Assembly (NCBI RefSeq): GCF_019443085.1 | Contig: NZ_JAHZIL010000002.1 | Coordinates: 703,843 to 767,842, forward strand | Direction: 5' to 3' | DNA length: 64,000 nucleotides | DNA from: Marinobacter sp. F4218 | GTDB taxonomy: Bacteria > Pseudomonadota > Gammaproteobacteria > Pseudomonadales > Oleiphilaceae | In this document: one piece after another, positions 43,336 to 52,077 of the stretch | How positions within the stretch are numbered: the first letter of the stretch is position 1 | Layout of the letters: the number at the start of each line of letters is the position of its first letter | Notes under the pieces: model-generated | Database searches by the model: none | Told to the model about the DNA's origin: nothing | The model's input: only the letters and a program-made list of their open reading frames with translations | Made by a program: the position numbers and the translations under genes

Positions 43336-45270
43336 TCACGCCTCTCCCGGCAAGGCCAGCAAGTCCAGGTGATGGACCGTAACGGACAGCGTTCCCGCCG
43401 CCAGCTGAGTCTCTCGGGTCGCTAACCAGTCGGAAAGCCATTCCGCACCGCAGGGGTCCTGTTCGTCAGCCGCCTGCACCCACCCCTCAAGCAATCTGCC
43501 GGTCAGGGAGGCGTTCCCCGGCTCCAGGCACCAGGGACTGTCGGCAACGGAAACGGTATACCCAGAATCCTCCATCAGGTCTTTGAGGACCCGGGTGGCT
43601 TCGGCTCCCAGTGCCCGCCCTACTCCCTTATCCCGATGCTGGTGTCGGTTAACCAGCGCACGGAGTCGGTCATCGTGCTCGTGCGGCGGGTCCAACTCAA
43701 AACGACCGGCGTAACTCAGAACCACCAGCAAGGCTGACTGACGGGTAACGACAGCCTTTACCAACGCCTTGAGCCAGTTCTCGGAAACCAGGTCGATCAG
43801 TGCCGATGCCGTTACCAGGCCGACCTCAGCTGGGATGTGGCGCCCAAGGGAATCCTCGCCCAGCCGGACAACTGATTGAGACACTTCGACGTCCGGCGCT
43901 GTCAGCCTTTCCTGGGCCTCATCCAGTAGGCCGGCGTCCTGGTCCAGCAATAGCCACCGCTGGGGAACGAGCAACCGCGGTATGAGGTACAGGGCATTGG
44001 AGCCCCGACCTGCTCCGAGATCAACGATGGAGACGCCCGCTCCGGGTCCGTTTCGTTGAGGATGCGCTGGGTAAGCCGTTCGCACCCAGCGGGCCAGATC
44101 CAGCGTCAGTCTTTCCGAGCGGGCAGCATGATCGGACCCTTCGCGACGACGGAGCCATTCACGGTCGAACAGGCTTTGTTGCCTGGTGCCCACCAGATCA
44201 ACCATGGCTTCCTGGAAGTCGATTGCCGCCAGCCGCCAATTCCGCGTGTGAGCCGACTCCTGCCTGGCGCTATCTTTCTGGCGAGCCAATTCCTGCGGGT
44301 CTGCCAACCAGCCTCCCAGCGTGGCAGACAATGAACCGACGTCACCCGCCTCATACTGCACCACCCCACGACGCCTTGCCGTCTGTGCCAGAGCCCCACC
44401 ATTAGACGTAATCACCGGGAGGCCCGCCGCAAGGGCTTCATCGATCACCATCCCATAGCCTTCATAAAGTGACGGAAACACAAACAGGTCCGCCTGGCGG
44501 TAGAGATCAAACAGTCGATCTTCATTGACCTCACCGGTGAGGGACACCCGACTCTCGAGCCCGGCAGATTTGATCTGGGTTCTGACCCGCTCACTGTAGT
44601 CGGGATTCCGGTCGCAGGACCCGGCCAGGGTGCAGAACCAGGGCAATGACCGCAACCCGGCCAGGGCTTCGATAAGTTGATGTTGCGCTTTGCGCGGCGA
44701 GAGGTGCGCGACACACAGAATGCGAGGTGCGTCGCCGGAAACCCGGACCGAAGGGTCAGGTGTCGATGACCCTGGAATTGACTGAACGCCCGGCTCTACG
44801 GTTCGGATGTTCTGCGCCTGAACACCGAAGTCAACCAAACGGTCTGCAGTGAACCCGCTGGTGGTAATCACCCTGCCGACTGCTGCCAGGGCCCGCCTCT
44901 CCTGGGTCAAGAACCAGCGCTGCTCTTCGGCACTCAGCCCCGTTTCATCCGCCAGCGGATGATGTACCAGCGCCGTCAGGGTTAATCGCGAAGCATGGGC
45001 CTCCACAACCTCGGGCAAACCGCCCATGGCGAGACCGTCAAGTACAACCACGGCACCGTCGTGAAAGCCCCTCAGGCACCGGTCCAGTGCGGCTTTCGCT
45101 TCTGCGTCAGGCCAGGGGAAACGCCCTGGCACACCAGTAACCTCTGCCGTAAGGCCCAATTGCTTCAAAGCCTCGACCAGAAGCCGAACATAGCAATAGC
45201 CGCCCGTATTCTGATTCGGGTCTCCCGGGACCACAAACTCTATGTCCCAGGGCGATTCAGATCGCGCCAT
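43336..45270 (-). CDS. glycosyltransferase-methyltransferase fusion
   Basis: A 644-residue two-domain protein. Residues 1 to about 375 are a GT4 glycosyltransferase: IEFVVPGDPNQNTGGYCYV, ILCVAHLSPRKAQHQLIEAL, CTLAGSCDRNPDY, and the E-x7-E stretch PSLYEGYGMVIDEALAAG. Residues about 385-640 are a class I SAM-dependent methyltransferase with motif I VSIVDLGAGRGSN and LLLDQDAGLLDEAQ. ATG 45270 overlaps the stop of the PTPS-like gene by 14 bases; the ORF extends 6 codons further upstream. The fusion implies one substrate is both glycosylated and methylated, or that the new sugar is methylated. Part of the minus-strand set with an oxidoreductase, PTPS-like and UPF0104 proteins. Confidence 0.85.
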   Translation of the reverse strand: MARSESPWDIEFVVPGDPNQNTGGYCYVRLLVEALKQLGLTAEVTGVPGRFPWPDAEAKAALDRCLRGFHDGAVVVLDGLAMGGLPEVVEAHASRLTLTALVHHPLADETGLSAEEQRWFLTQERRALAAVGRVITTSGFTADRLVDFGVQAQNIRTVEPGVQSIPGSSTPDPSVRVSGDAPRILCVAHLSPRKAQHQLIEALAGLRSLPWFCTLAGSCDRNPDYSERVRTQIKSAGLESRVSLTGEVNEDRLFDLYRQADLFVFPSLYEGYGMVIDEALAAGLPVITSNGGALAQTARRRGVVQYEAGDVGSLSATLGGWLADPQELARQKDSARQESAHTRNWRLAAIDFQEAMVDLVGTRQQSLFDREWLRRREGSDHAARSERLTLDLARWVRTAYPAHPQRNGPGAGVSIVDLGAGRGSNALYLIPRLLVPQRWLLLDQDAGLLDEAQERLTAPDVEVSQSVVRLGEDSLGRHIPAEVGLVTASALIDLVSENWLKALVKAVVTRQSALLVVLSYAGRFELDPPHEHDDRLRALVNRHQHRDKGVGRALGAEATRVLKDLMEDSGYTVSVADSPWCLEPGNASLTGRLLEGWVQAADEQDPCGAEWLSDWLATRETQLAAGTLSVTVHHLDLLALPGEA

Positions 45271-45655
45271 GGTAACTGGCCCAGGCAATGTGAGATTCCG
45301 ACAGTGTCACTTTCAGGCTGACGATGCCTTTGCCAGACTCTCCCAGACGCCCGGCTCGAATCGCGTCTGCGATCCGCTCGAAAACCACGCCCGCCATGAA
45401 CTCGGTGGTCGTGTTGCGGCCCTCGAACGCCCCAACCTGGTCAAGATTCTGCATATTGAACTCACCCAGCACCTCTTTGAGCAAGGCTGATGCCAGGCCT
45501 ATGTCCACTACCAGGTTGTCGGCATCCAGCTGGTCCCGCTCGAAGGAAACATCGACCACATAAGTGGCGCCATGAAGCTTCTGGGCAGGCCCGAAAATCT
45601 CTCCCATGAAACTGTGCGCGATCATCATGTGGTCGCGAACGGTCAGACTGAACAT
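45257..45655 (-). CDS. 6-pyruvoyltetrahydropterin synthase/QueD-fold protein, catalytic residues lost
   Basis: A 132-residue protein with the T-fold of PTPS and QueD. The first zinc His is present (IAH, residue 14) and the second lies in KLHGA (His 28), but the usual HGH is HGA, so the third zinc ligand is Ala 30. The catalytic Cys before HGH is absent, and the Asp-His pair normally in LDHHYLN is replaced (FNMQNLD near 66-72). The pterin-anchoring acids appear kept: Glu 85 in NTTTEF and Glu 120 in SES. The enzyme probably does not perform normal QueD/PTPS chemistry; it may bind a pterin-like ligand or catalyse something different. The ATG overlaps nothing; the MDR gene ends 27 bases upstream. 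Confidence 0.82.
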   Translation of the reverse strand: MFSLTVRDHMMIAHSFMGEIFGPAQKLHGATYVVDVSFERDQLDADNLVVDIGLASALLKEVLGEFNMQNLDQVGAFEGRNTTTEFMAGVVFERIADAIRAGRLGESGKGIVSLKVTLSESHIAWASYHGAI

Positions 45656-45682
45656 AGAATATCCTCAAGCAACACAGGCAGG

Positions 45683-46684
45683 TTAATAAACGATCCGGTG
45701 ACATAGCGTACGATTTGCATCGGCAAGCACGCTGGCCATCTTTTCTGGCATGTCGGTGAACCGGCTCTCGCCACTGATCAGACAATCCAGCCGGCCATCG
45801 TCAAGCAATTCAAGGGCCAGCCGCATGCGCCTGCTGTGGTCCCAGCGGGAGCGGCGGAGCGGCGGAAGTTGGCCAACCTGACTGGACCTGAGAGTCAGCC
45901 TACGGGAGTGGAAAGCGCCACCCAGGGTCGCCGGCACCGGCTGGCTGCCATACCAGCTCATTTCCACAATCACCGCCTCCGGACCGGCCAGTGCGAGCGC
46001 CGTCTCCAGGCCGGAGGGATGGCCGCTGGTGTGGTAGACCAGATCGTGGTCATCCGGCGCGAATGATGACTCGAAGCTGAGCCCAAGGGCTTCCGCGATC
46101 GCCCTACGATCCTCATTTATGTCTACGGCGGTCACGCGCGTCCCCGGAATCTTACTGGCCAGCCAGGCTACCAGGAGACCGACCACCCCCGAACCAACCA
46201 CCGCTATCCGGTCGCCAACGCCGGGCGCGCCGTCCCAGAGCCCGTTTACAGCAGTTTCCATGTTCGCGGCAAGCACCGCACGTTCGGCAGGAACGGATTC
46301 AGGGATGACGGTAACGGCTGAGGCCGGAACCTGATAACGCTGCTGATGCGGAAACAGGCAAAACACCAATCGACCCTGGAGATGTCGGGGACCGCTTGCC
46401 ACCCGCCCCACATTCGCATAGCCATACTTGACCGGGAACGGAAACCGGCCTTCCTGAAAAGGCGCTCGCATCCGTTCGAATTCTGTCTCTGGCACTTGGC
46501 CGCCGAGAACCAGCGCCTCGGTTCCACGGCTAATACCGGAATACACGGTTTCCACTGTCACCAACTCGTCCGAATTACCGGGAAGGCCCGAGTTGATTTC
46601 GGTTCTCAATAAAGTCCCCTGTCCGGGACCTGTCGCCCACCAGGCGAATGTCGTTTCCGAGGTCACTTCAGTTTCGGGTTTCAA
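45683..46684 (-). CDS. MDR-family oxidoreductase lacking the catalytic zinc cysteine
   Basis: Medium-chain dehydrogenase/reductase of 333 residues. The GroES-like half contains ETVYSGISRGTEALVLGGQ, where the zinc-binding GxCGSD-type Cys is replaced by Ser. The Rossmann half has IAVVGSGVVGLLVAWLASK and VTAVDINEDRR, typical of NAD(P)(H) binding. The TTG at 46684 is favoured since GGGAG lies 6 bases upstream; GTG 46738 would add 18 residues. It resembles BchC-like and zinc-independent members. First gene of the minus-strand set, diverging from the CDP-alcohol phosphatidyltransferase gene 144 bases away. Substrate unknown. Confidence 0.78.
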   Translation of the reverse strand: MKPETEVTSETTFAWWATGPGQGTLLRTEINSGLPGNSDELVTVETVYSGISRGTEALVLGGQVPETEFERMRAPFQEGRFPFPVKYGYANVGRVASGPRHLQGRLVFCLFPHQQRYQVPASAVTVIPESVPAERAVLAANMETAVNGLWDGAPGVGDRIAVVGSGVVGLLVAWLASKIPGTRVTAVDINEDRRAIAEALGLSFESSFAPDDHDLVYHTSGHPSGLETALALAGPEAVIVEMSWYGSQPVPATLGGAFHSRRLTLRSSQVGQLPPLRRSRWDHSRRMRLALELLDDGRLDCLISGESRFTDMPEKMASVLADANRTLCHRIVY

Positions 46685-46828
46685 TAGACTCTCCCTGCAT
46701 CTGGGCGGTGGCTTTGAGTCCGAACGGCGATTTCCCACGTAATCACACTCAGACGTGACGCACTATAGTCCCTGAATCGCTGCGGCACCGTCCCCGCAGA
46801 CTTCAATGCTATACGCTGGGGTTTTGAT

Positions 46829-47563
46829 ATGGATTCGAAAGGCGACTCGGCTTCGCCGGGTCTCACTGCACTGCAGGACCTGACGTGGGCACTCGTTCTG
46901 ACCGCCGGTCTTAGTTCTGCGCTTGCCTTGCTCTGGTCGCTACCCGCCTTCTTCTGGTTGATCGCCGGAGTTCTTTTCATCGTTCTCAGCGGGTGTGTAC
47001 TTCGCCACTGGTTGCCCGATTCAGATATTGGGCCTGCCAACCGCGCGACGCTCCTGCGGGCAACATTGGTGATTGTTCTTTTCGCCAGCGCACCGTTCGC
47101 CGATCGATTGGGGCAAGGAGTCTGGTTGTATGGAATCTTGGCCCTCGTGGCACTGATTCTCGATGGTGTGGATGGCGCCATAGCCCGTGCGACCAACTCC
47201 CAGACCGAATTCGGTGCTCGCTTTGATATGGAACTGGACGCCACATTTCTTCTGGGACTCTGTGTTGCTGTTGTCGCATTGGACAAGGCTGGACTGTGGG
47301 TGCTCGCGCTCGGATTAATGCGCTATGGGTTCCTGATTGCGGGTTGTTTCTGGCGCTGGCTCAACCATCCACTTCCTGAAAGCTTCCGGCGAAAGACCAT
47401 CTGTGTCTGGCAAATCGTCTCCCTGATGGTGGCTATCCTGCCGCCAATTTCGCCCGTGTTTGCCAGCCTGGCACTGGCAACGGCACTGATACTCCTGATC
47501 TGTTCGTTTTACGTCGATATTTACTGGCTCTTTCAAAGGAGAACCGCTCATGCAACTGCCTGA
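46829..47563 (+). CDS. CDP-alcohol phosphatidyltransferase family protein
   Basis: Integral membrane enzyme of 244 residues. The family signature D-G-x2-A-R-x8-G-x3-D-x3-D is complete in DGVDGAIARATNSQTEFGARFDMELDA (key residues DGVDGAIAR...GARFDMELD near 112-138). Several membrane helices surround it. These enzymes transfer a phosphoalcohol from a CDP-linked donor onto an alcohol to make phospholipid-like products. Its last 14 bases overlap the YceI gene, so the pair are cotranscribed. It diverges from the MDR/PTPS-like/GT-MT/UPF0104 set, which may supply or use its lipid. Confidence 0.88.
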   Translation: MDSKGDSASPGLTALQDLTWALVLTAGLSSALALLWSLPAFFWLIAGVLFIVLSGCVLRHWLPDSDIGPANRATLLRATLVIVLFASAPFADRLGQGVWLYGILALVALILDGVDGAIARATNSQTEFGARFDMELDATFLLGLCVAVVALDKAGLWVLALGLMRYGFLIAGCFWRWLNHPLPESFRRKTICVWQIVSLMVAILPPISPVFASLALATALILLICSFYVDIYWLFQRRTAHATA

Positions 47564-48167
47564 CACGATTTCACGGATTTCACGCTTCGCTTTCTTGCCC
47601 GCGCTCATGGCCGTCGCGCCTGTGGTTTCGGCCGAGCCGGCCAAGTTCACGGTGGACTCGGAACATTTCTCCATGGCCTTTGAAATCATGCATATTGGCT
47701 ATGCGCCGGTTATTGGCATGTTTCGGGAAGTAGACGGAGAATTTGTCTATGACGAGGCAACGGGCGATCTGAATTCAGGAACACTGGTTTTCCAGAGTGA
47801 CAGCGTATTTACAAATCACAAAAAGCGTGACGATCACCTGCGGGGGGAGGACTTTCTGAACAGTGCGAAGTACCCAGAGATCGTCTTCACCCTGACTGAG
47901 TTCGAATCAACGGGTGAAAACGCGGGAAAAGTTACTGGGGACCTCACCATGCTGGGTCAAACCAATCCCGTCGTTCTCGATGTCACCCTGAACAAATCCG
48001 CCGTCTACCCCATTGGGCACGAGGACTTCACGCTGGGCATCAGCGCCGAAACGATCTTGAAAAGGAGTGATTGGGGAATGACTTACGGCCTCGACTCGGC
48101 CCTCGTAGGCGATGAGGTCCGAATGCGTTTCGGGTTCGAGGCGAATCGGGACTCCGGCTGGTTCTGA
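47550..48167 (+). CDS. YceI-family periplasmic protein
   Basis: Secreted protein of 205 residues with a signal peptide (ISRFAFLPALMAVAPVVSA) and a lipocalin-like YceI domain: FTVDSEHFSMAFEIMHIG, VFQSDSVFTNHKKRDDHLRGEDFLN, VTGDLTMLGQTNPVVLDV, and ETILKRSDWGMTYG. YceI proteins bind isoprenoids such as polyprenyl chains or ubiquinone-8. It overlaps and follows the CDP-alcohol phosphatidyltransferase gene, pointing to an extracytoplasmic carrier for a lipid product. The stop lies 140 bases before the next gene. Confidence 0.88.
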   Translation: MQLPDTISRISRFAFLPALMAVAPVVSAEPAKFTVDSEHFSMAFEIMHIGYAPVIGMFREVDGEFVYDEATGDLNSGTLVFQSDSVFTNHKKRDDHLRGEDFLNSAKYPEIVFTLTEFESTGENAGKVTGDLTMLGQTNPVVLDVTLNKSAVYPIGHEDFTLGISAETILKRSDWGMTYGLDSALVGDEVRMRFGFEANRDSGWF

Positions 48168-48307
48168 GCGCAGCCTCCCGTTTTGTGATCTACCCCTCAT
48201 CGCGAACACATTTTGTTACATTCTGAACTCAAAGCTTTGCCGGACTGTCCTTAACGTCTGTATGTTTATCAGCCATAAACAAGACAAAAATAACAAGGAA
48301 ACGACGG

Positions 48308-49381
48308 ATGCCCGGCAAGGCGCTCGTATTGTTAATGCTTGTAACCACCTGCGTGGTTGGTACCGGCTATTTTCTGTCCGCAGACAACACTTCGACGTTT
48401 GAATGGCTGAACATCCCATTTTCCGACAGCGTTCGACAAGACATTCCTGCAGGTCAGGCCATAAAGGATCGTCACCTTGCGACCACGCAATCGGCGCCTC
48501 GGCAGCCGGGTGACAACGCCCTCGGTTTCATGCTGACCAGCATTGCCGACCAATACACACAAAATACGCGCTATCCCTCCTGGTCCATTCCTCTCTCACC
48601 GGCACAGGCCAGAGGTTACCAGGGCAATCGCTATCATCCGGTCAGCCTCCCCCTGGGCGACGACGGCCACTTCACGGTCACCCTGGAGAAATACCGGTTC
48701 ACGAAGGGCGAATCCATTCTTGTGGTTGCGTCGCTGACGGGACCTCAGGTTGTAAGCGATAGGCTTCAGGCAACACTGGAGGCAACGCAAGTGCGGGAGG
48801 CCGTTGCTTCTACCAACCTCGACTCCTCAGACAGTCCGGGATTTTATGAAGGCTCCCTGGAATCGGATGAAGACCCCGGGGAATATCGGCTCATAGTCGA
48901 GGCCCAGGTGGACGGTAAGCCAGTAAGGCATGTCTCCACGCTGACTATTGAACCCTACCTCGGAGACTTCGAAGGCCTCGGAGACACTTACCTGAACGAC
49001 AACAACCTGGTCATACCCGTCCATTTCTCTCCGGAAACGCCGGGGTTCTACGCCCTTTCCGCCCAGCTGTACGCCGGACAAACCCCCATTGCCCAACTGC
49101 AGTCTGAACAACGCCTCGACATGGGGGCGGACACTATCCTTCTCAAAGCCCATGGAACGGTGCTGGCGAACCGAGAGGTACAGGGTCAACTGGAGCTGCG
49201 CAACCTTCAGATTCGCCAGTTGCCCGCCAGGCCAGGGGAACGGACCAATTACGCGTTCGGGCCGGAAGAGGGCTATTCATTCTCGCCGCCGGATCTCGAA
49301 AACCTGCGAGATGCTCCGTCGGTTGATCCTGAATCAGAGCGACGGGCCGCCCTGCTCCGGCAGTTGGCCGACAAGTTCTGA
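48308..49381 (+). CDS. membrane-anchored protein of unknown function beside a lipase
   Basis: A 357-residue protein not assigned to a family. It has an N-terminal hydrophobic helix (ALVLLMLVTTCVVGTGYFL) that would anchor or export it. The rest is hydrophilic: an early Pro/Gln-rich region, then two beta-rich parts near 120-220 and 225-310, and a charged tail. It lacks the RxxFDY(F/C)L(S/T)A motif of Lif lipase foldases, although size, anchor and placement just ahead of a lipase gene are similar. A separate chaperone or inhibitor role is a guess from context. Confidence 0.6.
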   Translation: MPGKALVLLMLVTTCVVGTGYFLSADNTSTFEWLNIPFSDSVRQDIPAGQAIKDRHLATTQSAPRQPGDNALGFMLTSIADQYTQNTRYPSWSIPLSPAQARGYQGNRYHPVSLPLGDDGHFTVTLEKYRFTKGESILVVASLTGPQVVSDRLQATLEATQVREAVASTNLDSSDSPGFYEGSLESDEDPGEYRLIVEAQVDGKPVRHVSTLTIEPYLGDFEGLGDTYLNDNNLVIPVHFSPETPGFYALSAQLYAGQTPIAQLQSEQRLDMGADTILLKAHGTVLANREVQGQLELRNLQIRQLPARPGERTNYAFGPEEGYSFSPPDLENLRDAPSVDPESERRAALLRQLADKF

Positions 49382-49505
49382 TAAGGGGGCCTTTCCGGCT
49401 CCTGACCGGCAGACGCCGGGGTGTACCGTCGGACGTACCTTCAGTGTCCGGGGACGACGGGTAAACGTCTTGTTACAACAATAATTCAGCAAAGACGGAG
49501 CAATC

Positions 49506-50594
49506 ATGACAACGACGAAGATCGGAAATGCCTGCAAGGCCGCGCTCGCGGTCGCAATCACCGGCAGCCTTTTTGCCGGAACCGCCCAGGCCAAGTTAGC
49601 CGGGCATAATGTGATACTGGTTCATGGCTTCCAACAGGAAGACCTGGCCAATCCACCAGAAAATTTTCAGGCCGTAAAAGATGCCGGTGAAGACTACTGG
49701 CGTACGTTCTGGCTATCCCGATCCGACGCACGAGTCGACTGGGGAAGCGACGGACGGATCGAGGGCAGCATTGCTCAACAGGCCTATCAGCAAATTCGCC
49801 AGATCAGCCAACAGGGCCTTTGCAGCAATTACTGCATCGTTGTCTCCCACTCCACGGGAGACCTGGTAACGCGTTACTTGCTGGAGAACCAGGCCCGCTG
49901 GCTGCAATCGGAAGGACTCGCCCCCCTTAAAATCCTCGCTGCCATCGACTATTCCGGCGCCGGAGGGGGTACGGAATTGGCCGATCTCGCTCTCAGCATT
50001 GCCTACAATGACAGTTGGTATAACTGGCCGTTGAAGGCCGCCGTAGAAGCCTTCACCGGCATTGAACCGGAACCGGGCAAACTGGGCGTGGTAAATGACC
50101 TACAGACCAACGCGGCCCGAAACCTTGCGATCAGCCCGAATTCGATTCCCAGGCTTCGGTTTGTCGCCGGGGGTGCCTCCTATGGCGGGGTAACAAAACC
50201 CTTTATCGCCGGGACCGACGATGGCGTGGTCCCGACGCATTCCGCGTGTGGCTCAACAACGGCCGAAGGGATCGACTCCTGCTCGAACAGAATCAGCCTG
50301 GCCGGCAAGGTAACCAGCCAGAACGGGCCGGATGGCCTCTGGTTCAATCACTTCCCGGTCCTGATGAACGAAGGCGTAACGCACAGCGGCGTGCTCGGAT
50401 CGGAAACTGGGTACACGTCGGTGCCGGTTGTGAACAACACAACCCTGAACGGACTTCGGGTGGACTTTGCCAGCCGAACCTACAATCAACGGGCTTGGTG
50501 GCAATGGTGGGGAGCCGGCGATACCTATATTGAGGTGCCAGGCTCCGATCAGACCGACATGTCGACATTGGTCTACACCACGCTCAACAACTGA
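49506..50594 (+). CDS. secreted lipase/alpha-beta hydrolase
   Basis: Exported hydrolase of 362 residues: signal peptide with AVAITGSLFAGTAQA cleavage, then ILVHGFQ (oxyanion-hole HG) and the nucleophile elbow VVSHSTGDLV. The pentapeptide is S-H-S-T-G, so the first Gly of G-x-S-x-G is Ser. Asp and His of the triad probably lie in AGTDDGVVPTHS (Asp near 240) and around THSGVLG (His near 300). Two or more Cys pairs suggest disulfides after export. A candidate terminator follows. The substrate is presumably a triacylglycerol or ester; no family letter is claimed. Confidence 0.82.
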   Translation: MTTTKIGNACKAALAVAITGSLFAGTAQAKLAGHNVILVHGFQQEDLANPPENFQAVKDAGEDYWRTFWLSRSDARVDWGSDGRIEGSIAQQAYQQIRQISQQGLCSNYCIVVSHSTGDLVTRYLLENQARWLQSEGLAPLKILAAIDYSGAGGGTELADLALSIAYNDSWYNWPLKAAVEAFTGIEPEPGKLGVVNDLQTNAARNLAISPNSIPRLRFVAGGASYGGVTKPFIAGTDDGVVPTHSACGSTTAEGIDSCSNRISLAGKVTSQNGPDGLWFNHFPVLMNEGVTHSGVLGSETGYTSVPVVNNTTLNGLRVDFASRTYNQRAWWQWWGAGDTYIEVPGSDQTDMSTLVYTTLNN

Positions 50595-50625
50595 TCTGAA
50601 AATTCTTTGATTTAATTAGGAAAAA

Positions 50626-50682
50626 GCGGGTTCACGGAGGGGCCCGCCAAATCCGCCCGGCCCGGCCCGCCTTTTCTTTTTT
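50626..50682 (+). terminator. probable intrinsic terminator after the lipase gene
   Basis: GCGGG at 50626-50630, preceded by AAAAA, pairs with CCCGC at 50666-50670 directly before C-TTTT-C-TTTTTT. The intervening region is itself rich in G and C and may form internal stems, so the exact structure is uncertain. Confidence 0.5.
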
Positions 50683-50750
50683 ATTCGCAAGCTATACATT
50701 GTCCCGCTTTCTGTCTTTCCGTCGCTGGTCGACACTCAAACGGGTATCCA

Positions 50751-51701
50751 ATGTCCGACGCTCAAAAATCAGATGCACTTCTGGTCGCGGTGACTCTTGT
50801 GGCGGCCATCAGCTGGATGTTTTCCAAGGAAGCGGTTCTGCTGATGCCTCCTCTGATGTTTATGGCAGCGCGGTTCCTCATTGCCGGCAGCGCCCTTGCC
50901 CTCGCAGCCTGGCGTCCCCTCTCAAGGCTGAGTGCCGATCAGGTTCGACGCAGTGTGGGGGTTGGCCTGGTGTTCGGAGTGGCCATGAGTTTCTGGATTA
51001 TGGGCCTTTTCCACACAAGAAGCATGGGCGAAGGCGCATTCCTGACCAGCCTGGGCGTGGTGATCGTGCCCATCATTGCCCGCTTGGCCTTCAAGGAGAA
51101 ACAACCTGCGAGTACCTGGCTTGCCATTCCCATTGCCGTTTCCGGCCTTGCATTGCTCTCTTTGAAGAACGGCTTTCAACCGGAACCCGGCCAAATTTTC
51201 TTTGTCTGTGCCGCCTTCATCTTTGCGCTGTACTTCACCCTGAACACCCGAACTGCCAATCAACGGATCGTCATCAACCGTCGGGGCGAAACGATCGAAA
51301 AGCACAGGGTACCGGCTTTACCCCTGACCGCATTGGCACTGTTAACCGTGGGCCTGGTAACACTTGTAGAGTCGCTGATTCTGGAACCCTGGCAGCAAAC
51401 CCTTGTTGATCCATCGCCCCTGCTGATTTGGTGGGTACTGGCGAGCGCGCTCATCGGAACCGCGGGGCGTTTTCTGTTACAGACCTATGCCCAGAGCTTG
51501 TCAGCCCACAGCCATGGCGTGGTCATCCTGGTACTGGAACCTATCTGGGTAGCGCTGTTTGCAGCAGGCTGGTTTGGAGAGAGCATGAGTCCCGTCCAAC
51601 TCGGCGGGTGCGCCCTGATTTTCACTGCATTGGTGGTCAATCGCTGGGGTGCCCTGGGCAAAGCCATAAAGACCTGGCTGAGGAATCGGAAAACCGCATA
51701 A
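50751..51701 (+). CDS. EamA-family drug/metabolite transporter
   Basis: Inner-membrane protein of 316 residues with about ten hydrophobic helices in two EamA repeats (about 10-140 and 170-305). MFMAARFLIAGSALALAAW and VSGLALLSLKNG are typical of repeat one; VVILVLEPIWVALFAAGWFGE of repeat two. An unusually hydrophilic loop (TANQRIVINRRGETIEKHR, near 165-185) separates them. Transported compound unknown. The tRNA gene follows 55 bases after the stop. Confidence 0.85.
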   Translation: MSDAQKSDALLVAVTLVAAISWMFSKEAVLLMPPLMFMAARFLIAGSALALAAWRPLSRLSADQVRRSVGVGLVFGVAMSFWIMGLFHTRSMGEGAFLTSLGVVIVPIIARLAFKEKQPASTWLAIPIAVSGLALLSLKNGFQPEPGQIFFVCAAFIFALYFTLNTRTANQRIVINRRGETIEKHRVPALPLTALALLTVGLVTLVESLILEPWQQTLVDPSPLLIWWVLASALIGTAGRFLLQTYAQSLSAHSHGVVILVLEPIWVALFAAGWFGESMSPVQLGGCALIFTALVVNRWGALGKAIKTWLRNRKTA

Positions 51702-51756
51702 AAATGGTTGACCGAAAACCGGAGAATAAGTATATTGCGTCCCCGTTGCAGGACAT

Positions 51757-51833
<77 letters not shown>

Positions 51834-52077
51834 ATCTCACGAAGATCTGCAACCCCCTCCGAAGACTTTTCAGAACACCAGTCGGTTTAGACGCGTGAAT
51901 GCTGAAAACGTCTGTAGCATTTCAAACGATTCTTAAACCCGCATAGCCAAAATCCGGCGCTCACTTATTCTTGTCAATGAGGCATCGGCACTTTTCCCGC
52001 TGTGGGTCAGTTTATGGCCAACGCCGCCTCAACAATCTGTTCTGCAATCTTCCAACGTTGCGTAGCAGGTGACTGAA

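Noticed and set aside
46780..46800. CTGCGG/CCGCAG stem in the MDR/CDP-alcohol transferase gap
   Set aside because: Six pairs with an 8-base loop in GC-rich DNA is expected by chance; no T-run or conserved spacing.
46681..47286. 201-codon minus-strand frame opposite the CDP-alcohol phosphatidyltransferase
   Set aside because: The plus-strand protein has the complete family signature; the antisense frame has none.
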